Shown here: piece by piece, positions 9,635 through 17,193 of the stretch | Position numbering within the stretch: position 1 is the first letter of the stretch | Layout: each line of letters starts with the position of its first letter | From: JAVJST01 sp965229715 | GTDB taxonomy: Bacteria > Pseudomonadota > Alphaproteobacteria > Rhodospirillales > Casp-alpha2 | Length of the DNA stretch: 64,000 nucleotides | NCBI GenBank assembly: GCA_965229715.1 | Contig: CBDDJL010000003.1 | Location: 186,001-250,000, forward strand | Reading direction: 5' to 3' | Notes under the pieces: generated by a model | What the model was told of the DNA's origin: nothing | Databases searched by the model: none | The model's input: only the letters and a program-made list of their open reading frames with translations | Made by a program: the position numbers and the translations under genes

Positions 9635-9863
9635 CACCATCGGCTTCATCGTTACCGACGTTGCCGTCGACGGCTTCGCGAAGCGCAAAACATCGCAAGG
9701 CGCTCGCCAAATTCGCATTGTTGCGTTCTGCGTCGATTTCGGCGACCAATGCCGCAAGCGCAAGACCTCGCTTGTCGGCGATAGTGTCTAGAACCTGCCA
9801 GAATGCAGGTTCGAGAGCGACGCTCGTTGCATGACCGGCGAGCATGACGGAACGTTTTTCCAT
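9594..9863 (-). CDS. Ribbon-helix-helix domain protein (RHH_4)
   Basis: 89-aa protein with the PF13467-type ribbon-helix-helix pattern: a basic start (MEKRSVMLAGHATSVALEP) followed by FWQVLDTIADKRG and LAALVAEIDAERNNANLASALRCF. Such proteins are small DNA-binding or regulatory candidates widespread in alphaproteobacteria; targets are unknown. The start at 9863 matches the conserved N-terminus, and longer in-frame extensions run into the upstream hydrolase. Its last 41 bp overlap the end of the AsmA gene tail to tail. It is separated by 2 bp from the hydrolase gene and so is probably cotranscribed with hydrolase and pcm. Confidence 0.82.
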   Translation of the reverse strand: MEKRSVMLAGHATSVALEPAFWQVLDTIADKRGLALAALVAEIDAERNNANLASALRCFALREAVDGNVGNDEADGVKNREGPSASSPD

Positions 9864-9865
9864 GC

Positions 9866-10525
9866 TCACGTTGCCTGATTGGTTGCGAAAGCTGCCAGCA
9901 GGTCGACGGCGCGTTCCCAGTTCTCCTGCTCTGTCAGGCCACTCGCCTTGCGTGGTTTGAATCCGTGATCGCCATCTTCCAGCCATTCGATACGGATACG
10001 TGACGGCAACCCAAAGTCCGGCACTTCCGCACGAGTGCCGAAAGGATCGCGGCTACCCTGTAGTATCAGGGTCGGTGTCTTCAGGGTCATCAGATGATCG
10101 ACGCGCATCTTCTCGGGTTTCCCCGGCGGATGGAACGGATAGCCGAGACATGCAACGCCCTCCACGGGTGTGTCTTCGGTTTCGAAATCACCGGCGATCA
10201 TGCTAGCAACGCGCCCGCCCATGGATTTGCCGCCGATGACAATGGCCCCCGCATCGGGCCTGCTCCGGACGTCTTCGATGACGGAGCGCCAGGCGTCGAG
10301 AAGGATGGGCATGCGATTTGGCGGTTTCTTGATGCCGGAAGCGCGCCGTTCCGCCATGTAGGGAAACTCGAACCGGACGCATCGGACGCCACGGCCAGCC
10401 AGGCCATCGGCCATCGCCGCCATGAACGGACTGTCCATCGGCGCGCCGGCGCCATGGGCGAGAATCACCGTCGCGGCGATCGTGCGGTTTTGCGGTTCGT
10501 TGATGATAAGGTCGTCTGCGTTCAT
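9866..10525 (-). CDS. Alpha/beta hydrolase of the KANL3/Tex30-like family
   Basis: 219-aa cytoplasmic alpha/beta hydrolase. The oxyanion region is ILAHGAGAPMDSPFM (residues 21-35) and the nucleophile elbow is GGKSMGG with Ser101. The expected acid and histidine lie in ILQGSRDPFGT and DGDHGFKPRK. The Tex30/KANL3-like group has no well-defined substrate. The start codon overlaps the stop of the upstream pcm gene by four bases (ATGA), so the two are translationally coupled; a link to protein-isoaspartate repair is only inference. Confidence 0.85.
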   Translation of the reverse strand: MNADDLIINEPQNRTIAATVILAHGAGAPMDSPFMAAMADGLAGRGVRCVRFEFPYMAERRASGIKKPPNRMPILLDAWRSVIEDVRSRPDAGAIVIGGKSMGGRVASMIAGDFETEDTPVEGVACLGYPFHPPGKPEKMRVDHLMTLKTPTLILQGSRDPFGTRAEVPDFGLPSRIRIEWLEDGDHGFKPRKASGLTEQENWERAVDLLAAFATNQAT

Positions 10526-11220
10526 GCTTGAGAGTCGCCGACCATCGGCACGAACGCAACCGGCAACAGACCCTGATCGACGATGCGGCCGTCTCCATGC
10601 CGCATCAGACGATGCAGCATTTGCGGTCCGCCGGCGGGACCGAGCGGAACAACCATACGGCCGTCAGTCGATAGCTGACGGATCAGGGCATCTGGGGCTG
10701 TTTCGGGCGCTGCGGTGACGATAATGGCTTCAAAAGAGCCATGTTCCGGCCATCCGGCAAACCCGTCGCCGACCCGGACGTCAACATTGTGACAGCCTGT
10801 AAGCGTTAATGCCTCATCGGCCCGCTGGGCCAACGCGTCAATCCTTTCGATGGAACAGACATGCGCCGCAAGGCGGCTGAGCACCGCGGTCTGGTAGCCG
10901 CACCCGGTGCCGATTTCGAGTACTCGGTCGGTCGGTTTGATGTCGAGCAGTTCGGTCATCAGGGCGACGATGAACGGTTGAGAAATCGTCTGTCCGTGAC
11001 CGATCGGCGCGGGGCGATTGGCGTAGGCCGCAGCGGCGGCCGGGTCCTGTGAGTCGTATCCTGCGAAGACGTGACGGGGAACGTCGCCCATTGCACCAAG
11101 GGTCGAGCCGCTAAACGACCGGATACCCGTCCAATTGGCCGTCTCTCGCGCATCGTCGTCGATGGCCCGCAGCATACGCCGGCAGGCATCGGCGACAACC
11201 ATGCCCGATCCCATGCTCAT
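10522..11220 (-). CDS. pcm: Protein-L-isoaspartate O-methyltransferase
   Basis: Methylates L-isoaspartyl residues of damaged proteins using SAM. The 232-aa product shows the family sequence from N to C: VPRHVF, PIGHGQTISQPFIVALM and the SAM site VLEIGTGCGYQTAVLS. Starts at 11220 (MSMGSGM) or 11214 are alternatives. It is divergent from htpG, sharing the roughly 100-bp intergenic region. Cotranscription with the alpha/beta hydrolase and the ribbon-helix-helix gene is likely from the overlaps. Confidence 0.9.
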   Translation of the reverse strand: MSMGSGMVVADACRRMLRAIDDDARETANWTGIRSFSGSTLGAMGDVPRHVFAGYDSQDPAAAAAYANRPAPIGHGQTISQPFIVALMTELLDIKPTDRVLEIGTGCGYQTAVLSRLAAHVCSIERIDALAQRADEALTLTGCHNVDVRVGDGFAGWPEHGSFEAIIVTAAPETAPDALIRQLSTDGRMVVPLGPAGGPQMLHRLMRHGDGRIVDQGLLPVAFVPMVGDSQA

Positions 11221-11246
11221 TGGCGACGCCTGCCGGAATCGCGAGG

Positions 11247-11275
11247 CTTGCGGTCCGCGTTGTTCCGGACCATAT
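11247..11275 (+). promoter_or_regulatory. Candidate RpoH (sigma-32) heat-shock promoter for htpG
   Basis: CTTGCGG at 11247-11253 and GACCATAT at 11268-11275 are spaced by 14 bp and resemble the sigma-32 elements CTTGAAA and CCCCATnT. The inferred transcription start near 11283 leaves a 40-nt leader before the htpG ATG. Position and known heat control of htpG support it; the -10 match is imperfect. Confidence 0.45.
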
Positions 11276-11322
11276 CAGGTCCGCCTGTCGGCACGACTAT
11301 TCGGAATTGGAAGAGCAGACCC

Positions 11323-13218
11323 ATGACCCAGGAAACATTCACCTTTCAGGCGGAAGTCGGGAAGCTTCTCGATATCGTCGCGCGCTCGCTTTACAGCCAC
11401 AAGGAGATATTTCTCCGCGAACTGATCTCTAACGCAGCGGATGCCTGCGACAAGTTACGCTATCTGGCACTCACTGAGCCATCGCTCGCGGCAACCGCGG
11501 AGAGCGGATACCGCATCGAACTCGCCGTCGACAAGAAAGCCAAAACCCTGACCGTCAGCGACAACGGTATCGGTATGTCGCGCGAGGATCTTACCGATCT
11601 GCTCGGCACGATCGCGCGGTCCGGTACCCAGGCGTTCCAAGCGGCGCTTGAAGACGGCAAGTCGGACGACATGTCGCTGATCGGCCAGTTCGGCGTCGGT
11701 TTTTATTCGGCGTTCATGGTCGCCGATCGGGTCGCTGTCGTCACGCGCAAGGCGGGCGAAGACACTAGCTGGCGCTGGGAATCGGATGGCAAGGGTAGTT
11801 TTACCATCGATACGGCAGAGCGCAGCGCGCCGGGCACAGACGTCATCCTGACGATATCGAAGGACGACAAGGAATTCCTCGACCCCGAACGCCTGCGCCA
11901 CATCGTCCGGACGTATTCCGACCACATCGGCGTGCCGATCGTTCTCAAGGCCGCCAAGAATGGCGAAGACGACGAGACGCTGAATACTGCTTCGGCGCTC
12001 TGGACCCGCGACAAGAAAGACATCACCGAAGAGCAGTACCGGGAATTCTATCATCATGTAGCTCATGGTTTCGACGAACCGTGGCACGTGATGCACAACC
12101 GGGTCGAGGGCGTGATGTCCTACACGACTTTGTTGTTCATTCCCGGCTCGCAGCCCTGGGACCTGTTCAATCCTGACCGCAAGACGCAACTCAAACTCTA
12201 CGTCAATCGTGTGTTCATCACCGACGATTGCGAGGATCTGGTACCGTCTTATCTGCGTTTCCTCCGGGGTGTTGTCGACTCCGAGGATCTCAGCCTGAAC
12301 GTTAGCCGTGAAATGATGCAGCGCGACCCCAAACTCGCAAAGATCCGTAAGGGCGTGATCAAGCGGGTGTTGGGCGAACTCAAGAAAAAGGCGGAGAAGG
12401 CCCCTGAAGACTACGCCGTGTTCTGGGAAAACTTCGGTCCGGTGCTCAAAGAAGGTATCTACGAAGATGCCGATAACCGCGACGCCCTGATGGCGCTGGC
12501 GCGTTTCCGTTCGATCAATGCCAACGGCGGCGACGGATTGATCTCGCTCGACAACTACGTCGAGAACATGGTCGAGGGTCAGGATGCTATCTACTACATT
12601 TCCGGCGATGACGCCGAGAAGGCGGCGAACAGCCCGCATCTTGAAGGCTTCCGCGCGAAGGGCATCGACGTTCTACTGCTGACCGACCCGGTCGACGAGT
12701 TCTGGGTGCCGGCGGTGGGACAGTTCGCCGAGAAGCCCCTCAAGTCCGTGACGCGCGCCGGCGCCGATCTCGATGCGGTCAAGGCCAAGAACGGCGATGA
12801 GGACGCCGACAAAGATTCGGATACCAGCGGAATAGATGCGCTGATCGGACGCTTCAAGGCCGCGCTCGAGGGCTCTGTCAAAGATGTCCGTGCGTCATCT
12901 CGGCTAACCGACAGCGCTGTCTGTCTCGTGGCTGACGACGGCGATATGGACATCCATCTCGAGCGTTTGCTGAAGCAGCATAATCAGCTCAAGGACGGCC
13001 AACTGAGCCAGCGCATCCTCGAAGTCAATCCGAAGCATCCGCTGATCAGGCAGTTGGCAGGAATCGCCAAGGATGCGGAGGGACCCAACGCAGCGCTTGA
13101 GGACAGTGCGCATCTGTTGTTCGACCAGGCACGTATCGTCGAGGGCGAGGCGCCGAAGGACCCTCAGGCCTTCGTTCGTCGGTTCAGTCAGATGATGGAG
13201 CGTGGCGTTACCGGTTGA
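11323..13218 (+). CDS. htpG: Molecular chaperone HtpG (Hsp90)
   Basis: ATP-dependent cytosolic chaperone of 631 aa, the normal size. The N-terminal GHKL ATPase is intact: LISNAADACDKLRY, DNGIGM, GTIARSGT and GQFGVGFYSAFMVAD. The middle and C-terminal domains follow with no break. The start is the ATG at 11323 (MTQETFTFQAEVGKLL), which matches the family N-terminus; the open frame extends 84 codons upstream but that region is the divergent promoter. A sigma-32-like promoter lies 50-75 bp upstream. Confidence 0.97.
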   Translation: MTQETFTFQAEVGKLLDIVARSLYSHKEIFLRELISNAADACDKLRYLALTEPSLAATAESGYRIELAVDKKAKTLTVSDNGIGMSREDLTDLLGTIARSGTQAFQAALEDGKSDDMSLIGQFGVGFYSAFMVADRVAVVTRKAGEDTSWRWESDGKGSFTIDTAERSAPGTDVILTISKDDKEFLDPERLRHIVRTYSDHIGVPIVLKAAKNGEDDETLNTASALWTRDKKDITEEQYREFYHHVAHGFDEPWHVMHNRVEGVMSYTTLLFIPGSQPWDLFNPDRKTQLKLYVNRVFITDDCEDLVPSYLRFLRGVVDSEDLSLNVSREMMQRDPKLAKIRKGVIKRVLGELKKKAEKAPEDYAVFWENFGPVLKEGIYEDADNRDALMALARFRSINANGGDGLISLDNYVENMVEGQDAIYYISGDDAEKAANSPHLEGFRAKGIDVLLLTDPVDEFWVPAVGQFAEKPLKSVTRAGADLDAVKAKNGDEDADKDSDTSGIDALIGRFKAALEGSVKDVRASSRLTDSAVCLVADDGDMDIHLERLLKQHNQLKDGQLSQRILEVNPKHPLIRQLAGIAKDAEGPNAALEDSAHLLFDQARIVEGEAPKDPQAFVRRFSQMMERGVTG

Positions 13219-13244
13219 TTGGCGGGGCGTTCAGGGTCAGGCGC

Positions 13245-13994
13245 TCAGAGATCGAGGGCGCTACCGCCGAGAATCCGTCCGGTCCCGGTCGATTGAACCA
13301 GAACGGCGCAGCCCATGCGGTCCGATGTGCGCTTGTGCGGCAGCTCGACCGTCAAGGTCTCGGCGCGGCCTTGCCAGTCCGTGACGGAGATCATCTCTCG
13401 GACGACATTGCGGTGGGTCAGGGTTTTGCCTGCGTTTTCCCCGCGCAGCACCTCGCTTGTCTGTGTGTGATCGTAGACGACGAGCAGAACCTGGGAATGC
13501 GGTGCATTGGCAACTTCCGGCAAGATGATTTCCACGGCGACGTCGGAAGCATGGCGCAATCCGATATCGATCCGCTCCAGGCGGGCGACACGGCGCAGTT
13601 CGTTCTCTACTTCTCCGGGGCGGGAGCCCGGGGCGTGGCTTGAGCCCTGAAACACCATTTGCGGCGTGTAGACCGTCCGCGATTGAAAATAGCCTGCGTA
13701 TCGGCGTTGCCGGCGGGTGTATTCCGGATTGGCAAACGGATCGGGCCAACCGATGTAATCCCAGTAATCGACATGATAGGCGAGGGCGAGGATGTCCGGA
13801 TCGTCGGCGATCTCTGCCAGTTTTTTCTCAGCCGGCGGACAGGACCAGCAGCCCTCAGACGTGAACAGCTCGATCACCGTCAGGGATTTTCCCGATTTCG
13901 CTTCGGTCGCCGCAACCGTGCGATACGGCGTTGCCAGTCCGAAGGCGGCAAGAAGGGTGGCGAATCGCCGTCGTGTCAGGTTCATTCCGATCAT
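13245..13994 (-). CDS. DUF1223 thioredoxin-like exported protein
   Basis: 249-aa protein with an N-terminal twin-arginine-like signal (LTRRRFATLLAAFGLA) ending near TVAA, then the DUF1223 signature IELFTSEGCWSCPPAEKKL with a CxxC pair, and YHVDYWDYIGWPDPFANPE. The fold is thioredoxin-like, so a periplasmic redox role is possible, but none is established. Alternative starts are 13994 (MIGMNL) and 13985 (MNLTRR). It converges on htpG with a 26-bp gap. Confidence 0.87.
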   Translation of the reverse strand: MIGMNLTRRRFATLLAAFGLATPYRTVAATEAKSGKSLTVIELFTSEGCWSCPPAEKKLAEIADDPDILALAYHVDYWDYIGWPDPFANPEYTRRQRRYAGYFQSRTVYTPQMVFQGSSHAPGSRPGEVENELRRVARLERIDIGLRHASDVAVEIILPEVANAPHSQVLLVVYDHTQTSEVLRGENAGKTLTHRNVVREMISVTDWQGRAETLTVELPHKRTSDRMGCAVLVQSTGTGRILGGSALDL

Positions 13995-14152
13995 GCAGCA
14001 AGTGTGTCAAATTGATCGGGTCACAGCCAAATCAACAATTGGTGACGCATCGAGACACACGGAACCCGGGCCGTGCGTGTGTGTTCTCGGCTATGGTTCG
14101 TCCGGTGGAATACGGTCAGACTCGCCCGCGATTCGAACGAGAGGGGTGGACG

Positions 14153-15121
14153 ATGACAGTCAACGGTGAGAGCGGTTTTCGCCGCGACCGGATCGGATTC
14201 GGTATCGCCCTGATGCTCATCGGGACCGGCGTTTTCGTCAGTATGGACGCCCTGGTCAAATACCTCACCCTTGAAGGTTATCCGACAATCCAGATTTTGT
14301 TCTTCAGAAGCCTGTTCGCCTTCGTGCCGGTCGCTATTTTCATTGCCTACAACGGCGGTGTATCGAGCCTCAAGACAAAGCGGCCGTTCGGCCACGTTCT
14401 CCGCGCGTTGATCGGTTTGAGCGCGATGGGCGTCATTTTTTATTCGTTCAAGACGCTGCCAATATCCGACGTCGTCGCGATCATGTTCGCTGCGCCGATT
14501 TTCATGACCATGCTGAGCGTCCCGATGCTGAAGGAAAAGGTCGGCATCCGCCGCTGGTCCGCCGTGGTCGTCGGCTTTATCGGCGTGCTCATCATCGTTG
14601 AACCGGGCGCGTCCGGCATCGATGTCGCCGTTCTCATTGTGGTGTTCGGCACGGTGCTCTACTCGCTGGCGATGATCATGGTCCGCATCCTCAGCGCCAC
14701 GGAGCCGAGCGCGACGATCGTGTTTTACTTCACGGTTGCCGGCACGCTTGTCATGACGGCCCTGTTGCCGTTCGGATGGCAGGATCCTGTAGGGTCCGAT
14801 TGGCTTATGCTGATCGGCGTCGGACTTGTTGGCGGGACGGCGCAACTGATCATGACCTATGCCATTCGGATGGCGCCGATCAGCGTGCTGGCGCCGTTCG
14901 AGTACTCCGCCATGTTGTGGGCCTTGGGTTTCGATGTCGTGCTCTTCAGCCTGCTGCCCGAGACGAACACGCTCATCGGCGCTGGCGTCGTTGCCGCGAC
15001 GGGCCTCTATATCGTTCACCGGGAAACGCAGTTGGGCCGTCGGCAGGGGACGCCCGCCCGATACGCCCGGACCCGGGTTGCCAGCGCGGACCGGGCGTCG
15101 ACGGACGATACGCCGTCGTGA
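14153..15121 (+). CDS. DMT-superfamily (EamA) transporter, copy 1
   Basis: Inner-membrane carrier of the drug/metabolite transporter superfamily, 322 aa with about ten hydrophobic segments arranged as two EamA repeats. Recognisable stretches are FVSMDALVKYL, QILFFRSLFAFVPV and the second-repeat YSLAMIMVRILSATEPSA. Substrate cannot be told. The ATG at 14153 has GAGAGGGGTGG just upstream; the longer open frame has no hydrophobic content. It is the first of two overlapping paralogous genes. Confidence 0.88.
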   Translation: MTVNGESGFRRDRIGFGIALMLIGTGVFVSMDALVKYLTLEGYPTIQILFFRSLFAFVPVAIFIAYNGGVSSLKTKRPFGHVLRALIGLSAMGVIFYSFKTLPISDVVAIMFAAPIFMTMLSVPMLKEKVGIRRWSAVVVGFIGVLIIVEPGASGIDVAVLIVVFGTVLYSLAMIMVRILSATEPSATIVFYFTVAGTLVMTALLPFGWQDPVGSDWLMLIGVGLVGGTAQLIMTYAIRMAPISVLAPFEYSAMLWALGFDVVLFSLLPETNTLIGAGVVAATGLYIVHRETQLGRRQGTPARYARTRVASADRASTDDTPS

Positions 15122-16047
15122 ACGACGGGCGACAACAAGACCGTGCGCCCATTCTCCGGCGCGAAAACCTGCGGGGCATCATCCTGATGACCCTCTCGGC
15201 CAGCTTTTGGGTCATGATGAATGCGGTGATCAAGGAGGTGTCGACCGACTATCACCCGGCGCAGATCCTGTTTTTCCGAAACGTCGTCATCCTGCCTGTG
15301 ATGATTCCCTTCCTGATGGCTGCTGGGGGGTTCTGGACGTTGAAGACAAAACGTCCTTGGGGTCACCTGGCGCGCTCGGTTTGCGGCCTCGTTTCGATGA
15401 CCTGCCTCGTTATCGCGATTGCCGCGATGCCGCTGTCGGACGTCGTTGCGATTTCCTATGCCGCTCCGCTCTTTATCACCATGCTCGGCGCTCTGGTGCT
15501 GGGCGAGGATGTCGGAATCAAGCGCTGGGCCGCCGTGGCCATCGGTTTCGGCGGCGTTCTGGTGATGACAGACCCGACGGGCGATTTCCGTTGGGAAGCC
15601 CTGGTCATGTTGCTCGGCGCGTTCTCTTTCTCGCTGACGGTCGTTATCGCCCGCCAGTTGTCGACGACCGAGCCGAGCGCGGTCGTCGTTTTCTATTTTG
15701 CGTTGTTTTCCAGCATCGTGACGGGGCTGCTCATGCCGTGGTTCTGGGTCGATCCGCCAGATATCACGGCATGGACCTTGCTGCTCGGCGCCGGCGTGCT
15801 CGGCGCATTGACGCAGATCACCCTCGTCGCCGGCATACGGGCGGCGCCGGTTTCCGTAACGGCGCCGTTCGATTACTGGTCGCTGGTGATGGCGGCCGGC
15901 ATCGATATCGCGATCTGGGGACTGTTCCCGGCGATGACGACCATCGCGGGCGCGCTGATCATCGTCGGCGCGGGACTCTACATCGCGGTCCGCGAGGCGC
16001 GAGATGAGGCGGCCTTGAAGAAAGAGCGAACCGGTGAGTCTGTCTGA
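15118..16047 (+). CDS. DMT-superfamily (EamA) transporter, copy 2
   Basis: 309-aa paralogue of the preceding gene with the same ten-segment plan; the two share anchor stretches such as HPAQILFFRN / TIQILFFRS and LSTTEPSAVVVFYF / LSATEPSATIVFYF. The GTG at 15118 overlaps the upstream TGA (GTGA), so translation is coupled. Downstream ATGs would remove the first membrane segment. Paired DMT genes can act as heterodimers in the related SMR family, which is only an analogy here. It converges on the alcohol dehydrogenase gene with 17 bp between stops. Confidence 0.86.
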   Translation: MNDGRQQDRAPILRRENLRGIILMTLSASFWVMMNAVIKEVSTDYHPAQILFFRNVVILPVMIPFLMAAGGFWTLKTKRPWGHLARSVCGLVSMTCLVIAIAAMPLSDVVAISYAAPLFITMLGALVLGEDVGIKRWAAVAIGFGGVLVMTDPTGDFRWEALVMLLGAFSFSLTVVIARQLSTTEPSAVVVFYFALFSSIVTGLLMPWFWVDPPDITAWTLLLGAGVLGALTQITLVAGIRAAPVSVTAPFDYWSLVMAAGIDIAIWGLFPAMTTIAGALIIVGAGLYIAVREARDEAALKKERTGESV

Positions 16048-16064
16048 CGGCGCAGAACAATTCG

Positions 16065-17111
16065 TCAGTCGAAACGGGTGATCACCGAGACCCCGGTGCC
16101 TGGAAAAAAATCCATCCGGGTCAACAGATCGGCGCCTTGTTCGAGCGTCAGTTCCTCCCCCAGCAGGGCACCGGGCCGGACGGTCCCGCTCTCGATCATG
16201 CGGAAAATCTCCGGATAGTTCTTGGGCGACATGCCGTGCGAACCGCGGATATCGAGTTCCTTCGAGACCACAGGACCCATCGGAATCGGCGGTTCCGCGT
16301 CCTTTTCCTTCATCAGGCCGACCTGGACGTGACACCCCATCGTACGAAGGGAAAAAATCGAGTTTCGGCAGGTCGTCGTGCTGCCAAGCGCATCGATGGA
16401 AGCGTGCGCCCCGCCAGCCGTGATTTCTCTTACAGCTTCAGCCACGTCGTTGACCTCGCGGGCGTTGACCGTGGTAACGGCGCCCAGTTCGCGCGCCAGT
16501 TCGAGCGCCGGCGCGTTGATGTCCACTGCAACGGGATGAGCACCGATTGCGGCGGCGATCATGACGGCGGACAGCCCGACGCCACCGCAACCGTGGACGG
16601 CGACCCACTGTCCGGGCCGGACACGACCTTGTTCGACAACAGCGCGAAATGCGGTGATGAAGCGGCAACCGAGGCTGGCGGCTTCGGCAAAATCGATGCC
16701 GTCTGGAAGGTGCGCGACATTGGTGTCTGCCCGGGGCAGGGCTACGTACTCGGCAAACGAGCCATTGAAATCGGTTGCCGGTTGAATCTGGTCATCACAG
16801 CTTTGGTGGTCGCCGCGCAGGCAAATGGGGCAATGGCCGCAGGCCAGCACAAACGGCACGGTAATCCGGTCGCCGGGCTTGAAACCTCGTGCCAGCGGTC
16901 CGGCCTCGACAACCTCGCCGGCCATCTCATGGCCGGGAATCAGGGGTAGGGAAACGTCATCCGGATAGTGTCCGGACCATGTGTGCCAATCGCTGCGGCA
17001 GACACCTGTCGCGCGAACGTGCATGACAACGCCGTCACTCGGCGTTTCGGGGTCGCGGACAGTTTCGATCGATAGGGCTTTGTTGTACTCGGTGATGATC
17101 GCGGCGCGCAC
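16065..17111 (-). CDS. Zinc-dependent alcohol dehydrogenase (MDR family)
   Basis: 348-aa medium-chain dehydrogenase. Catalytic-zinc ligands are visible in CRSDWH and PGHEMAGEV, the structural-zinc lobe in CGHCPICLRGDHQSC, and the nucleotide fold in VAVHGCGGVGLSAVMIAAA. The substrate alcohol is unknown. It is a stand-alone gene transcribed leftwards, following the cyclic-nucleotide-domain gene by about 80 bp; a shared transcript is possible. Confidence 0.88.
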   Translation of the reverse strand: MRAAIITEYNKALSIETVRDPETPSDGVVMHVRATGVCRSDWHTWSGHYPDDVSLPLIPGHEMAGEVVEAGPLARGFKPGDRITVPFVLACGHCPICLRGDHQSCDDQIQPATDFNGSFAEYVALPRADTNVAHLPDGIDFAEAASLGCRFITAFRAVVEQGRVRPGQWVAVHGCGGVGLSAVMIAAAIGAHPVAVDINAPALELARELGAVTTVNAREVNDVAEAVREITAGGAHASIDALGSTTTCRNSIFSLRTMGCHVQVGLMKEKDAEPPIPMGPVVSKELDIRGSHGMSPKNYPEIFRMIESGTVRPGALLGEELTLEQGADLLTRMDFFPGTGVSVITRFD

Positions 17112-17193
17112 GGTGTTATCAGTCCATCGGTTTACTCGGCTGATGGCAGCTTAGGCATACGAACTTCTTCGGGAAAACAGAGAATGCGCGCTC

